Positions 37,048-45,217 of a DNA stretch of 64,000 nucleotides are shown here, piece by piece. Both the position numbers and the translations under genes were made by a program. This DNA comes from Chitinophaga pinensis. GTDB lineage: Bacteria; Bacteroidota; Bacteroidia; B-17B0; Aurantibacillaceae. Position 1 is the first letter of the stretch. Every line of letters starts with the position of its first letter. The notes below the pieces were generated by a model. The model saw only the letters and a list, made by a program, of their open reading frames with translations. It searched no databases and was not told the origin of the DNA. The DNA is taken from NCBI GenBank assembly GCA_945860225.1, contig CAMAPT010000016.1:28995-92994 (forward strand), read 5' to 3'.

Positions 37048-37080
37048 AAGAGGCTGTCTCGAATTTTCGGACAGCCTCTT
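37048..37080 (-). terminator. Terminator of the acpP-fabF-rnc-pepD genes
   Basis: Eleven-base perfect stem AAGAGGCTGTC and partner, whose 11-base loop can pair further (CGAA/TTCG), with a T-rich tail on the minus strand. It lies 20 bases after the pepD stop. The 226-base spacer 36875-37100 holds nothing else that I see. Confidence 0.8.
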
Positions 37081-37100
37081 GGTAATAAAAAATAAAAAAA

Positions 37101-38561
37101 TTAATTCTTTACAGGTATTCGTACTAATGTTTCTAATAAAAAACTCCAGTATTTTTGAACTGAACTAATTTGTACTCTCTCATCAGGAGAATGAGCCCCT
37201 TTAATATTAGGTCCAAATGAAATCATCTGCATATCAGGATAATTAGTCCCCAATATCCCACATTCTAATCCGGCATGGCAAGCGCTTACCTTTGGTTCAG
37301 AATGAAACTTTTCCTGATACAATTCACTCATTAATTTAACGATAGGAGAAGAAGGGCGTGGAGTCCAACCCGGATAAGAACCGGTAGCTGTAATTTCGGC
37401 TCCCAATAATTCAAAAACAGAAGTAATGGCAAATTGTAAATCTGTTTTCTCCGAATCTACAGAACTTCTGGTTAAACACAAAATTTGAAACTCACCATTA
37501 TTCACTAAAACTCTAGCTAAATTATTGGAGGTTTGTACTAAACCCTGAATATCAGGTGACATTCTGTAAATACCATTAAGGCATCCATAAATACTGCGTA
37601 ACAATTGATACTGAAAAGATTGGTTTAATACCTGTTGAGGCATTTGCACGGATTCTAAAACCACCTTTAAAAGTGGGTCAGTCGTTTTGAATTCATCTTT
37701 TACAACAGATTCAAATGTTTCAATTTCCTTTTTCAATGCTTCCACATCCGATTCAGCAACCGTAATCGTTGCCACCGATTCACGCGGTATAGCATTACGC
37801 AAACTACCTCCATCAATACTCGCAATTTCAATTTGTAAACCTTTACTCAATTGCAATAACAATCGATTGATGATTTTATTGGCATTGCCCCTGCCTCTGT
37901 GAATATCCATACCTGAATGGCCTCCTGTTAAACCCTTCACCGAGATTAAAAAAGCGGTATTATGCTTCGGAGCTTGTGCCTCATACTTCCCAAAAGCCGT
38001 AATATCAATTCCTCCAGCACATCCAATAGTCAATTCATCATCATCTTCGGTATCTAAATTCAACATAATTTGCCCATCTAATATTCCACCCTTTAAGGCC
38101 AAAGCCCCCGTCATGCCGGTTTCTTCATCAATGGTAAACAAGGCTTCTAATGGAGGGTGTGGTATTGTGGTTGACTCTAATAATGCCATAATGGAAGCAA
38201 CTCCTATTCCGTTATCGGCTCCTAAAGTTGTGCCATTGGCTTTTACCCAATCACCATCTACATACATTTCAATACCTTGTTCGTTAAAATTAAATTCGGT
38301 AGCTGCATTTTTTTGATGAACCATATCCAAATGACTTTGCAACACTAACGTTGTTCGGTTTTCCATGCCTTTGCTGGCCGGCTTTTTAATAATCACATTG
38401 CCCACTTCATCCACCATAGTTGGTAATCCTAAACGTTCACCAAATACCTTCATAAATTCGATCACACGCTCTTCTTTTTTAGAAGGACGAGGTACGGCGT
38501 TAAGATCTGCAAATTTATTCCACATTGCAGAGGGTTCAAGTTGTCTGATTGCTTCATTCAT
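37101..38561 (-). CDS. pepD: Aminoacyl-histidine dipeptidase (cytosol nonspecific dipeptidase)
   Basis: PepD, an M20 metallopeptidase, hydrolyses Xaa-His and other dipeptides with two zinc or cobalt ions. The 486-residue length fits. The metal and catalytic motifs are present: QSHLDMVHQ near 80-88, GTTLGADNGIGVA near 113-125 and TIDEETGMTGA near 144-154, with a later GLECGILG motif and the final SFGPNIKGAHSPDERV. It follows rnc by 39 bases and ends the acpP-fabF-rnc-pepD group. Confidence 0.93.
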   Translation of the reverse strand: MNEAIRQLEPSAMWNKFADLNAVPRPSKKEERVIEFMKVFGERLGLPTMVDEVGNVIIKKPASKGMENRTTLVLQSHLDMVHQKNAATEFNFNEQGIEMYVDGDWVKANGTTLGADNGIGVASIMALLESTTIPHPPLEALFTIDEETGMTGALALKGGILDGQIMLNLDTEDDDELTIGCAGGIDITAFGKYEAQAPKHNTAFLISVKGLTGGHSGMDIHRGRGNANKIINRLLLQLSKGLQIEIASIDGGSLRNAIPRESVATITVAESDVEALKKEIETFESVVKDEFKTTDPLLKVVLESVQMPQQVLNQSFQYQLLRSIYGCLNGIYRMSPDIQGLVQTSNNLARVLVNNGEFQILCLTRSSVDSEKTDLQFAITSVFELLGAEITATGSYPGWTPRPSSPIVKLMSELYQEKFHSEPKVSACHAGLECGILGTNYPDMQMISFGPNIKGAHSPDERVQISSVQKYWSFLLETLVRIPVKN

Positions 38562-38600
38562 AATTCATAAATAGTTTTAATGGAGCATATTGCTCATTAG

Positions 38601-39329
38601 TTATAAGTTAATTGCTAATTTTTCTAATACCAATTGTGCCACTTTTTGCTCAGCTACTTTTTTTGAGCGATGTTCAAAAATAGCTTGTTCTTCACCGTTG
38701 ATAGATAATTGAACCGCGTAAATTTTATATGGACCATCGTATTCCTCTTTAATAACCGTATATGCAAATTGCTTTTTTTGCTGCTGCATCAGTACTTGAA
38801 ATTGAGATTTGTAATCCGTATCCAGTTTCAACAAAACATCAAGATCTAAATGCATTTTAATCACGCGATTTAAAATAAATCGACGAGTTACTTCAAAACC
38901 CTTATCAACAAATAAAGCTCCAATAAACGCTTCAAAGGCATCTCCATAAGCAGAAGAGCTTAATTTTTCTTTCTTGTTTGTTCGAGCCTGTAATAAAATA
39001 TCGAATCCAAATTTTTTAGAAAGCGTAAATAAGTTTTGGCCGTTCACAATTCGACTGCGCATTTGGGTTAAAAACCCTTCATCTTTTTTAGGAAATAATT
39101 TAAACAGATAATCTGCTACAACGGCCCCTAAAATGGCATCTCCTAAAAATTCGAGTCGCTCATTACTTTGTAAGTGCTCGCTAATTTCTTTTGAAGAACT
39201 GCTATGCCTAAAGGCTTGTTTGTATAAGGAAAGGTTTCCGGGAGTAAATCCCAGAATGTTTTTTATAGTTTGTTTAAACTCTTTATCGTGTTTTGAGAGT
39301 GGCGTTAAAACAGATAAAAGCCTAATCAA
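38601..39329 (-). CDS. rnc: Ribonuclease III
   Basis: RNase III cuts double-stranded RNA in rRNA and mRNA processing. The 242-residue protein has the catalytic signature NERLEFLGDAILGAVVADYLF (about 55-75), the second acidic cluster in AYGDAFEAFIGALFVDKGF and a C-terminal double-stranded RNA-binding domain (about 168-242, ending KKVAEQKVAQLVLEKLAI). The likely start is a TTG nine bases after the fabF stop; no ATG is available before the conserved region. The acpP-fabF-rnc order is common in bacteria. Confidence 0.95.
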   Translation of the reverse strand: MIRLLSVLTPLSKHDKEFKQTIKNILGFTPGNLSLYKQAFRHSSSSKEISEHLQSNERLEFLGDAILGAVVADYLFKLFPKKDEGFLTQMRSRIVNGQNLFTLSKKFGFDILLQARTNKKEKLSSSAYGDAFEAFIGALFVDKGFEVTRRFILNRVIKMHLDLDVLLKLDTDYKSQFQVLMQQQKKQFAYTVIKEEYDGPYKIYAVQLSINGEEQAIFEHRSKKVAEQKVAQLVLEKLAINL

Positions 39330-39338
39330 AGCCGTAAA

Positions 39339-40592
39339 TTAAGCGGTATATTTTTTCATAACAACAGCAGCATTATGTCCACCAAAACCAAATGTATTAC
39401 TGATGGCATAATTGATGATTCGTTTTTGTGCTTTGTTGAATGTAAGATTTAATCGTGGGTCTAAACCCGGATCAGGATTAAAATTATTGATGGTTGGAGG
39501 AACAATATCATTTTGAACCGCCAATACAGTAGCTAATCCTTCAATTGCACCAGCCGCTCCTAATAAATGTCCGGTCATGGATTTAGTAGAGCTGATATTC
39601 ATTTTAAAAGCTTGTTCTCCAAAAACCGTTGTGATAGCTTTTAATTCAGCTAAATCTCCTAATGGCGTACTGGTACCATGCGTATTAATGTAATCAATTA
39701 CGTCAGGAGAAATACCCGCATCTTTTAAGGCACGTTGCATCACAAGTGTAGCACCTAAACCTTCAGGATGAGGAGCTGTAATATGATGGGCATCGGCACT
39801 CATACCGCCACCGATAATTTCTGCGTAAATTTTAGCACCTCTTGCAAGAGCATGATCTAATTCTTCTAAAACTAAAGCAACTCCCCCTTCACCTAATACA
39901 AATCCATCACGATCTACGTCGTAAGGTCGAGAAGCCGTTTCAGGACTATCGTTTCTTGTACTCATGGCTTGACAAGCATTAAAACCTCCAATACCACTTT
40001 CGTTAACCGCAGCCTCAGAACCACCGGCAATGATGGCGTTAGCTTTACCTAACTTAATATAAGTAAAAGCATCTATCAATGCTGATGTAGAAGAAGCACA
40101 AGCAGAAACTGTAGTGAAATTAGGTCCTCTAAATCCAAAACGCATAGAGATATGTCCTGAGCAAATATCTGCTATCATTTTGGGGATAAAGAATGGATTA
40201 AAACGAGGATTACCATCGCCTTTAGCAAAATTAAATGTCTCGGTTTGGAATGTATCTAACCCCCCAATACCGGAACCCCAAATTACACCAATTTCATTTT
40301 TATCAATTCCTTCAACATCTAAATTGGCATCAGCAACTGCCTGAACAGAAGCGGCAATTCCATAGTGAGAGAAAGCATCTAAACGTTGAGCTTCTTTTCT
40401 ATCGAAATAATCTTCCAATTTAAAACCTTTTACTTCACACGCAAAACGAGTTTTAAATTTAGATGCATCAAAACGAGTAATAGGCGCAGCACCACTAACA
40501 CCGTTAATTAAATTTGTCCAATAATCGTTAACATTACTGCCCAAAGGTGTAACAGCACCAAGTCCTGTAACTACTACTCGCTTAAATTGCAT
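39339..40592 (-). CDS. fabF: 3-oxoacyl-[acyl-carrier-protein] synthase II
   Basis: FabF condenses malonyl-ACP with acyl-ACP in chain elongation. The 417-residue thiolase-fold protein has Cys165 in VSACASSTSALIDA as the nucleophile, and the histidines in NTHGTSTPLGD and SMTGHLLGAAG, completing the Cys-His-His triad. The C-terminal SNTFGFGGHNAAVV motif is present. It follows acpP by 26 bases and precedes rnc by nine, so the three form one unit. Confidence 0.97.
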   Translation of the reverse strand: MQFKRVVVTGLGAVTPLGSNVNDYWTNLINGVSGAAPITRFDASKFKTRFACEVKGFKLEDYFDRKEAQRLDAFSHYGIAASVQAVADANLDVEGIDKNEIGVIWGSGIGGLDTFQTETFNFAKGDGNPRFNPFFIPKMIADICSGHISMRFGFRGPNFTTVSACASSTSALIDAFTYIKLGKANAIIAGGSEAAVNESGIGGFNACQAMSTRNDSPETASRPYDVDRDGFVLGEGGVALVLEELDHALARGAKIYAEIIGGGMSADAHHITAPHPEGLGATLVMQRALKDAGISPDVIDYINTHGTSTPLGDLAELKAITTVFGEQAFKMNISSTKSMTGHLLGAAGAIEGLATVLAVQNDIVPPTINNFNPDPGLDPRLNLTFNKAQKRIINYAISNTFGFGGHNAAVVMKKYTA

Positions 40593-40618
40593 AAAAAATA
40601 ATTTTTAAAAGTAATTTC

Positions 40619-40858
40619 TTAGTTTTTTGCGTTTGCTTGAATATAAGATATTGCATCTCCTACTGTAGCAATTTTTTCTGCTTGATCATCTGGAATAGCA
40701 ATGTTGAATTCTTTTTCAAATTCCATAATTAACTCTACAGTATCCAATGAATCTGCTCCTAAGTCGTTAGTGAAACTTGCAGTTGGAGTTACTTCTTTTT
40801 CTTCTACGCCTAATTTATCTACGATAATAGATGTTACTTTTGATGAAATGTCTGACAT
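40619..40858 (-). CDS. acpP: Acyl carrier protein
   Basis: AcpP carries the growing acyl chain on a phosphopantetheine arm. The 79-residue acidic protein has the attachment site Ser37 in [16 protein letters not shown] and the usual helical layout. A near-ideal promoter (TTTG-N18-TATATTTG) lies 25 bases ahead of the ATG, and the gene heads the acpP-fabF-rnc-pepD group. Confidence 0.98.
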   Translation of the reverse strand: MSDISSKVTSIIVDKLGVEEKEVTPTASFTNDLGADSLDTVELIMEFEKEFNIAIPDDQAEKIATVGDAISYIQANAKN

Positions 40859-40883
40859 TGTGTTTTAGTTTTAAAATTCGCGA

Positions 40884-40913
40884 CAAATATAATGGTATGT
40901 GAGAAATATCAAA
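40884..40913 (-). promoter_or_regulatory. acpP promoter
   Basis: On the minus strand this reads TTTG, an 18-base spacer, then TATATTTG. Both boxes fit the Bacteroidota primary sigma consensus (TTTG at -33, TAnnTTTG at -7). It is followed by a 25-base leader and the acpP ATG. Confidence 0.8.
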
Positions 40914-41037
40914 AAAAAAAAACCTTTAAGTTATAACTTATACTTGTTAATGAATTACTTAAGGTATTAAATGATTGTTATTTCTGTTTTTAAAATAATA
41001 ATTTTCTTCAATCAATATATATTAGTCAAGATGATGA

Positions 41038-42042
41038 TTACTTGCCATATTGGCTGCCATCATAAGCCCATTTTACCCATACAGTTCCCCATGTAAAACC
41101 GCCACCAAAAGCAGAAATAATAATATTATCTCCTTTTTTGAACAATTTTTCGTAATCCCATAATAATAAAGGAATAGTTCCGGCAGTGGTATTACCATAC
41201 CTTTGTATGTTCATTAGCATTTTATCGGTGCTCAACCCCATACGATTGGCAGTTGCCTCACAAATTCGTTTATTAGCTTGATGTGGAAGTAACCAAGTAA
41301 TATCACTCGATTGTAGATTATTTTTAGACATGATTTCTGCACTTACCTCAGCCATATTAACCACGGCGTGCTTAAACACCGTTTGCCCTTCTTGTTGCAC
41401 ATAATGTAACTTTTTGTCGATAGTTTCATGTGTTGGGGGCATTAAAGATCCGCCTGCAGGTTGATATAAATAATTACGGCCAGAACCATCACTTTTCAAT
41501 ATAAAATCTTGAATACCACAATCGTCTTCTGATGGTTCCAATAAAACCGCGCCACCGCCATCTCCAAAAATAACACAAGTTGTTCGGTCTTCGTAGTTTA
41601 AAATAGTACTCATTTTATCTACACCTACAACCACTACTTTTTTATATCGACCGGTTTCAATAAACTGAGAACCTGTAGCTAAAGCAAAAATAAACCCCGA
41701 ACAGGCTGCCGCTAAATCATATCCCCAAGCATTTTTTGCACCAATTTTATCACAAACAATATTTGCTGCGCTTGGAAAAATTAAATCACCAGTAATTGTT
41801 CCAACAATCAATAAATCAATTTCTTCAGCCCCAATTCCACGTTTTCTCAATAATTCTTCCACAGCCATCACAATCATATCTGATGTTGCTTTGCCCGGTT
41901 CTCTTAATATGCGTCTTTCTTTAATGCCTGTGCGCGATGTAATCCATTCATCATTTGTATCAACAAGCTTTGCCAATTCATCATTAGTCATTACAAAATC
42001 AGGCACATAGCCTCCTACCGCGGTAATTGCTGCTTTAATCAT
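41038..42042 (-). CDS. fabH: 3-oxoacyl-[acyl-carrier-protein] synthase III
   Basis: FabH starts fatty-acid chains by condensing an acyl-CoA with malonyl-ACP. The 334-residue protein has the nucleophile Cys114 in DLAAACSGFIFAL, the histidine in WLLPHQANKRI and the asparagine in YGNTTAGTIPLLL. Its start codon shares a base with the plsX stop (TAATG), so the genes are translationally coupled. The downstream acpP has its own promoter 179 bases away. Confidence 0.96.
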   Translation of the reverse strand: MIKAAITAVGGYVPDFVMTNDELAKLVDTNDEWITSRTGIKERRILREPGKATSDMIVMAVEELLRKRGIGAEEIDLLIVGTITGDLIFPSAANIVCDKIGAKNAWGYDLAAACSGFIFALATGSQFIETGRYKKVVVVGVDKMSTILNYEDRTTCVIFGDGGGAVLLEPSEDDCGIQDFILKSDGSGRNYLYQPAGGSLMPPTHETIDKKLHYVQQEGQTVFKHAVVNMAEVSAEIMSKNNLQSSDITWLLPHQANKRICEATANRMGLSTDKMLMNIQRYGNTTAGTIPLLLWDYEKLFKKGDNIIISAFGGGFTWGTVWVKWAYDGSQYGK

Positions 42043-42980
42043 TATTGAAATATCGTTTTTATTTTTTCGTTTAAATTTGCTTCTACTATATCTTTACTTA
42101 AGATTAACATATTCTTAAATGCCAATGGACTTGATTTTCCATGTGCAATCATCACATTAGAATTAATACCTAATATGGGAGTTCCACCGTATAGCTCGTA
42201 ATTGAATTTGTCAAAAAACTCATCGCTACGGTTACGTTTTTTTATCATTGAATAAAAAGCTTCAGCATTTTTCAGCAACACGTTGCCGGTAAATCCTTCG
42301 CAAACAATCACATCTGCCTTATCTTCAAACACTTCAAGTCCTTCAACATTCCCTACAAAATTAAAGTCTTTAGAGTCTTTCATCAAAGAATGTGTTGCCT
42401 GTACAACCAAATTTCCTTTTTCAGGCTCCTCGCCAATATTCAATAAACCAACTTTAGGATTTTGAATTTTATACACCTCTTTAGCAAAGATAGAGCCAAG
42501 GATTGCGAACTGATAAAGTACATCGGGTTTACAATCTGCATTAGTTCCCACATCCAAAATAATCCCAAATCCTCCGGTTATTTTTGGCAAAATAGATGTA
42601 ATACATGGCCTTATAACTCCCGAAACAGCTTTTACAGAAAACATAGCGCCTACAAGCATCGCTCCAGTATTTCCGGCACTCGCAAAGCATTGAATTTCAT
42701 TTTCTTTCAACAACTTGAAGCCTATTGAGATTGTACTTTGTGGTTTTTGAGCTAATGCCTTTGTTGGATGCTCTCCCATTTGAATAATATCGGTAGCATG
42801 CACAAATTCAAATTTATCTTCAGAAACATTTCTAGATTTAAGAAACTCTTTTGCTTTCCCACTATCGCCTATTAATACAATTTTCACATCAGAAGGCAAT
42901 TCATCCAGAGCCATAACAGCTCCGCTTAAGCAGTTTTCTGGGGCGAAATCACCTCCCAAGATATCTAATCCAATTTTCAT
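42042..42980 (-). CDS. plsX: Phosphate acyltransferase PlsX
   Basis: PlsX makes acyl-phosphate from acyl-ACP for phospholipid synthesis. The 312-residue protein opens MKIGLDILGGDFAPENCLSGA and has the GEHPTKALAQKPQSTISIGF-type block and AFASAGNTGAMLVGA-like segment (here CFASAGNTGAML) typical of the family. It overlaps fabH by one base. The DUF177 and rpmF genes that often precede plsX are absent here; the next upstream gene is rpmA beyond a terminator. Confidence 0.95.
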   Translation of the reverse strand: MKIGLDILGGDFAPENCLSGAVMALDELPSDVKIVLIGDSGKAKEFLKSRNVSEDKFEFVHATDIIQMGEHPTKALAQKPQSTISIGFKLLKENEIQCFASAGNTGAMLVGAMFSVKAVSGVIRPCITSILPKITGGFGIILDVGTNADCKPDVLYQFAILGSIFAKEVYKIQNPKVGLLNIGEEPEKGNLVVQATHSLMKDSKDFNFVGNVEGLEVFEDKADVIVCEGFTGNVLLKNAEAFYSMIKKRNRSDEFFDKFNYELYGGTPILGINSNVMIAHGKSSPLAFKNMLILSKDIVEANLNEKIKTIFQ

Positions 42981-43174
42981 GACAAATCGTTACTGTTTTT
43001 AATTGACTTTTAAGTTTTAACATAAAAGAAGCACCGGTTCAGAACCAAGTGAAAATCAAAAAGCTAAAAAACTAATTTATGCTTACATATGCAATAATTC
43101 AAGGCCAAAGTTATTAACCTACCATCACTCATTGTGTTAAGTATGTGGCCAGGCCACATTTAGAAATGAATAAA

Positions 43175-43208
43175 ACGTAAAAACCCACCTATTGGTGGGT
43201 TTTTACGT
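43175..43208 (-). terminator. rpmA terminator
   Basis: Fifteen-base perfect stem ACGTAAAAACCCACC with a four-base loop (TATT), 21 bases after the rpmA stop. The stem itself contains the T-run on the minus strand. The 249-base spacer to plsX also has an interrupted palindrome, ATGTGGCC-A-GGCCACAT (43143-43159), of unknown role. Confidence 0.85.
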
Positions 43209-43229
43209 TAAGATGATTTTTTTATACCC

Positions 43230-43484
43230 TTAAGCCGGGATAACTGAAACGTATGATCTGTCGTCTTTTTTCTTTTTAAAAACTACAGTTCCATCCACTA
43301 ATGCAAATAAAGTATGATCTTTACCAATACCTACATTTACTCCTGGATTGTGTTTAGTACCACGTTGACGAACGATGATATTACCGGCAATACAAGCTTG
43401 ACCACCAAATATTTTAACACCTAAACGTTTACTGTGCGATTCGCGACCGTTGTTTGTGGAGCCCGCTCCTTTCTTATGTGCCAT
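43230..43484 (-). CDS. rpmA: 50S ribosomal protein L27
   Basis: L27 sits at the peptidyl-transferase centre. The 84-residue protein opens [22 protein letters not shown] and has the family core [21 protein letters not shown]. It follows rplU by 30 bases in the usual order. No N-terminal Firmicutes-type leader is present. Confidence 0.98.
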   Translation of the reverse strand: MAHKKGAGSTNNGRESHSKRLGVKIFGGQACIAGNIIVRQRGTKHNPGVNVGIGKDHTLFALVDGTVVFKKKKDDRSYVSVIPA

Positions 43485-43514
43485 TTTTTAAAGTTTTAAT
43501 GGTTAATGTTTTGA

Positions 43515-44003
43515 TTATTCTTCTGTTTTCTTAGCGGCTTTTTTAGCAGGCGCTTTTTTAGCTGCTGCCTTTTTAGCAGGCGCTTTTTTCTCAACAACTA
43601 CCTCAGTTTGAGCAGCCACATTTCTTTGACTGTGAGGTAAGTAAGCACGAACTGATTTCTCAGCAGTTAGTTCATCTTTCAAAGTTTCTCCTTTAGTAAG
43701 GATTCCTTGAATTAAAACTTGTGTTAAATGTTGACGGTGGTTATTCCATTTTTGGTAACCTTTACGACGTAACTTTTTAAACACAACTACTTTGTCGCCT
43801 TTTAAGTGTTCTATTACTGTGGCCGCAACTTTTGCGCCATCAACAACTGGGCTACCAACAGAGATTTTTCCGCCGTTATCAATTAAGAAAACTTTGTCAA
43901 ACTCTACTTTAGCACCTTCATTAGCATCTAGGCGGTGAACGTATAATTTATTTCCACGTTCCACTTTAAATTGTTGCCCTGCTATTTCTACAATTGCATA
44001 CAT
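43515..44003 (-). CDS. rplU: 50S ribosomal protein L21 with a lysine/alanine-rich tail
   Basis: L21 binds 23S rRNA. Residues 1-about 103 are the normal protein (MYAIVEIAGQQFKVERGNKLYVHRL, KLRRKGYQKWNNHRQHLTQVLI). A further about 59 residues form a tail that ends in repeats of KKAPAKKAAAKK followed by TEE, resembling histone H1-like tails, so the gene is longer than the usual about 103 codons. A near-perfect promoter lies 38 bases upstream. The pair rplU-rpmA ends at a strong terminator. Confidence 0.96.
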   Translation of the reverse strand: MYAIVEIAGQQFKVERGNKLYVHRLDANEGAKVEFDKVFLIDNGGKISVGSPVVDGAKVAATVIEHLKGDKVVVFKKLRRKGYQKWNNHRQHLTQVLIQGILTKGETLKDELTAEKSVRAYLPHSQRNVAAQTEVVVEKKAPAKKAAAKKAPAKKAAKKTEE

Positions 44004-44040
44004 GAGTGTAAATTTTTATTGTTAATAATTTTTAAGTCCG

Positions 44041-44071
44041 CAAAGATAGGTTGTTTTTTATATCCTGCAAA
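44041..44071 (-). promoter_or_regulatory. rplU-rpmA promoter
   Basis: On the minus strand TTTG, a 19-base spacer and TATCTTTG. Both boxes match the Bacteroidota consensus exactly; the leader to the rplU ATG is 37 bases. Confidence 0.85.
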
Positions 44072-44136
44072 GTTTTTAGATTTTATTTTGTACTAGAATT
44101 TGAGCAAACACCTTTTATGATCCTATTTTTTCGTGT

Positions 44137-45036
44137 TCAAACTAGTTTTTCATCAAATTTTTCAGTTATATTAATCAACCAAATGCCAGCAATAATGACT
44201 ATAACGGCAAAAATTTGAAGTGGATGGACCACTTCATCATCTAATAAACCCCAGCCAATCGCCACAATAGGTATTAAATAAGTGCAACTCGAAGAAAAAA
44301 CACTTCCTGATAATTTGATGAGCGTATTATAAAAAATAACCGATAAAGCCGAACCAACAATAGCTAAAATACTAACATAGCCCAAGGACCTTAACCCTTC
44401 AGGATGCTGTGTGGCATGTGCCACAACATCGGTAAAACCAAACAAATAAACAGCGGCAATAGGCCCAATGAGCGTAAAAGACCATACTGTAGCAGTTAAA
44501 GAATTCATTTGCCCTAAATAAACCTGAATACCATTAACGCTGATTGCGTAACACAATGTTGCTAATGCAACTAATAAACAATAAAATATGTTATTATTCT
44601 CTTCATTACCGCTTTCTCCACATGTTACTAAGGCAATTGCTCCTAATAAACCAACCAAAACCCCTATAATTTGTGATTTTGTAATTTTATTCTTAAACCA
44701 AATCATGCCAATCAATACTGTAAACATGGGAGTTAAAGCATTTAACATGCCTGTTAAACTACTACTGATTTGTGTTTCTGCTTTTGTAAATAAAAATGCT
44801 GGGATTAAGTTGCCAAATACTCCCATCAAAATTAATCCTTTTAAATTTTTCTTTAAATCTATATCATAGTGTTTAATTAAAAAAGGAAGCATAAAAGCTG
44901 ATGCGATGGTGATTCTTAATCCTGCTACCTCATCACTGGTAAATGCCTTCAAGCCTTGTTTCATAAGCATAAAAGAGCTACCCCAAACCAAAGAGAGTAC
45001 AATTAAAATTATCCAAGAAAGCGTTTTTTTATTCAT
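44137..45036 (-). CDS. EamA family (drug/metabolite) transporter
   Basis: The 299-residue protein has ten predicted transmembrane helices in two EamA halves. The first half opens ILIVLSLVWGSSFMLMKQGL, the typical EamA start. It would be an inner-membrane permease of the DMT superfamily, which includes exporters of amino acids and metabolites. It is monocistronic between rplU and the copper-enzyme gene; the substrate is not evident. Confidence 0.88.
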   Translation of the reverse strand: MNKKTLSWIILIVLSLVWGSSFMLMKQGLKAFTSDEVAGLRITIASAFMLPFLIKHYDIDLKKNLKGLILMGVFGNLIPAFLFTKAETQISSSLTGMLNALTPMFTVLIGMIWFKNKITKSQIIGVLVGLLGAIALVTCGESGNEENNNIFYCLLVALATLCYAISVNGIQVYLGQMNSLTATVWSFTLIGPIAAVYLFGFTDVVAHATQHPEGLRSLGYVSILAIVGSALSVIFYNTLIKLSGSVFSSSCTYLIPIVAIGWGLLDDEVVHPLQIFAVIVIIAGIWLINITEKFDEKLV

Positions 45037-45217
45037 AGTATTGTCTCAATGCAGAAATTATCAAATTATTTTAACTTACAATAATCAGCTATTTATCAGA
45101 AAAAACTAATTTTGATACGTAATTTTTAGGGTAAATGTACTGTTTTTGTAGTGTAATTCTAAAAAGCTAAAACTCTCAAATAAAACCATATAACCGATAA
45201 GTTATTTGCATCAAAGA

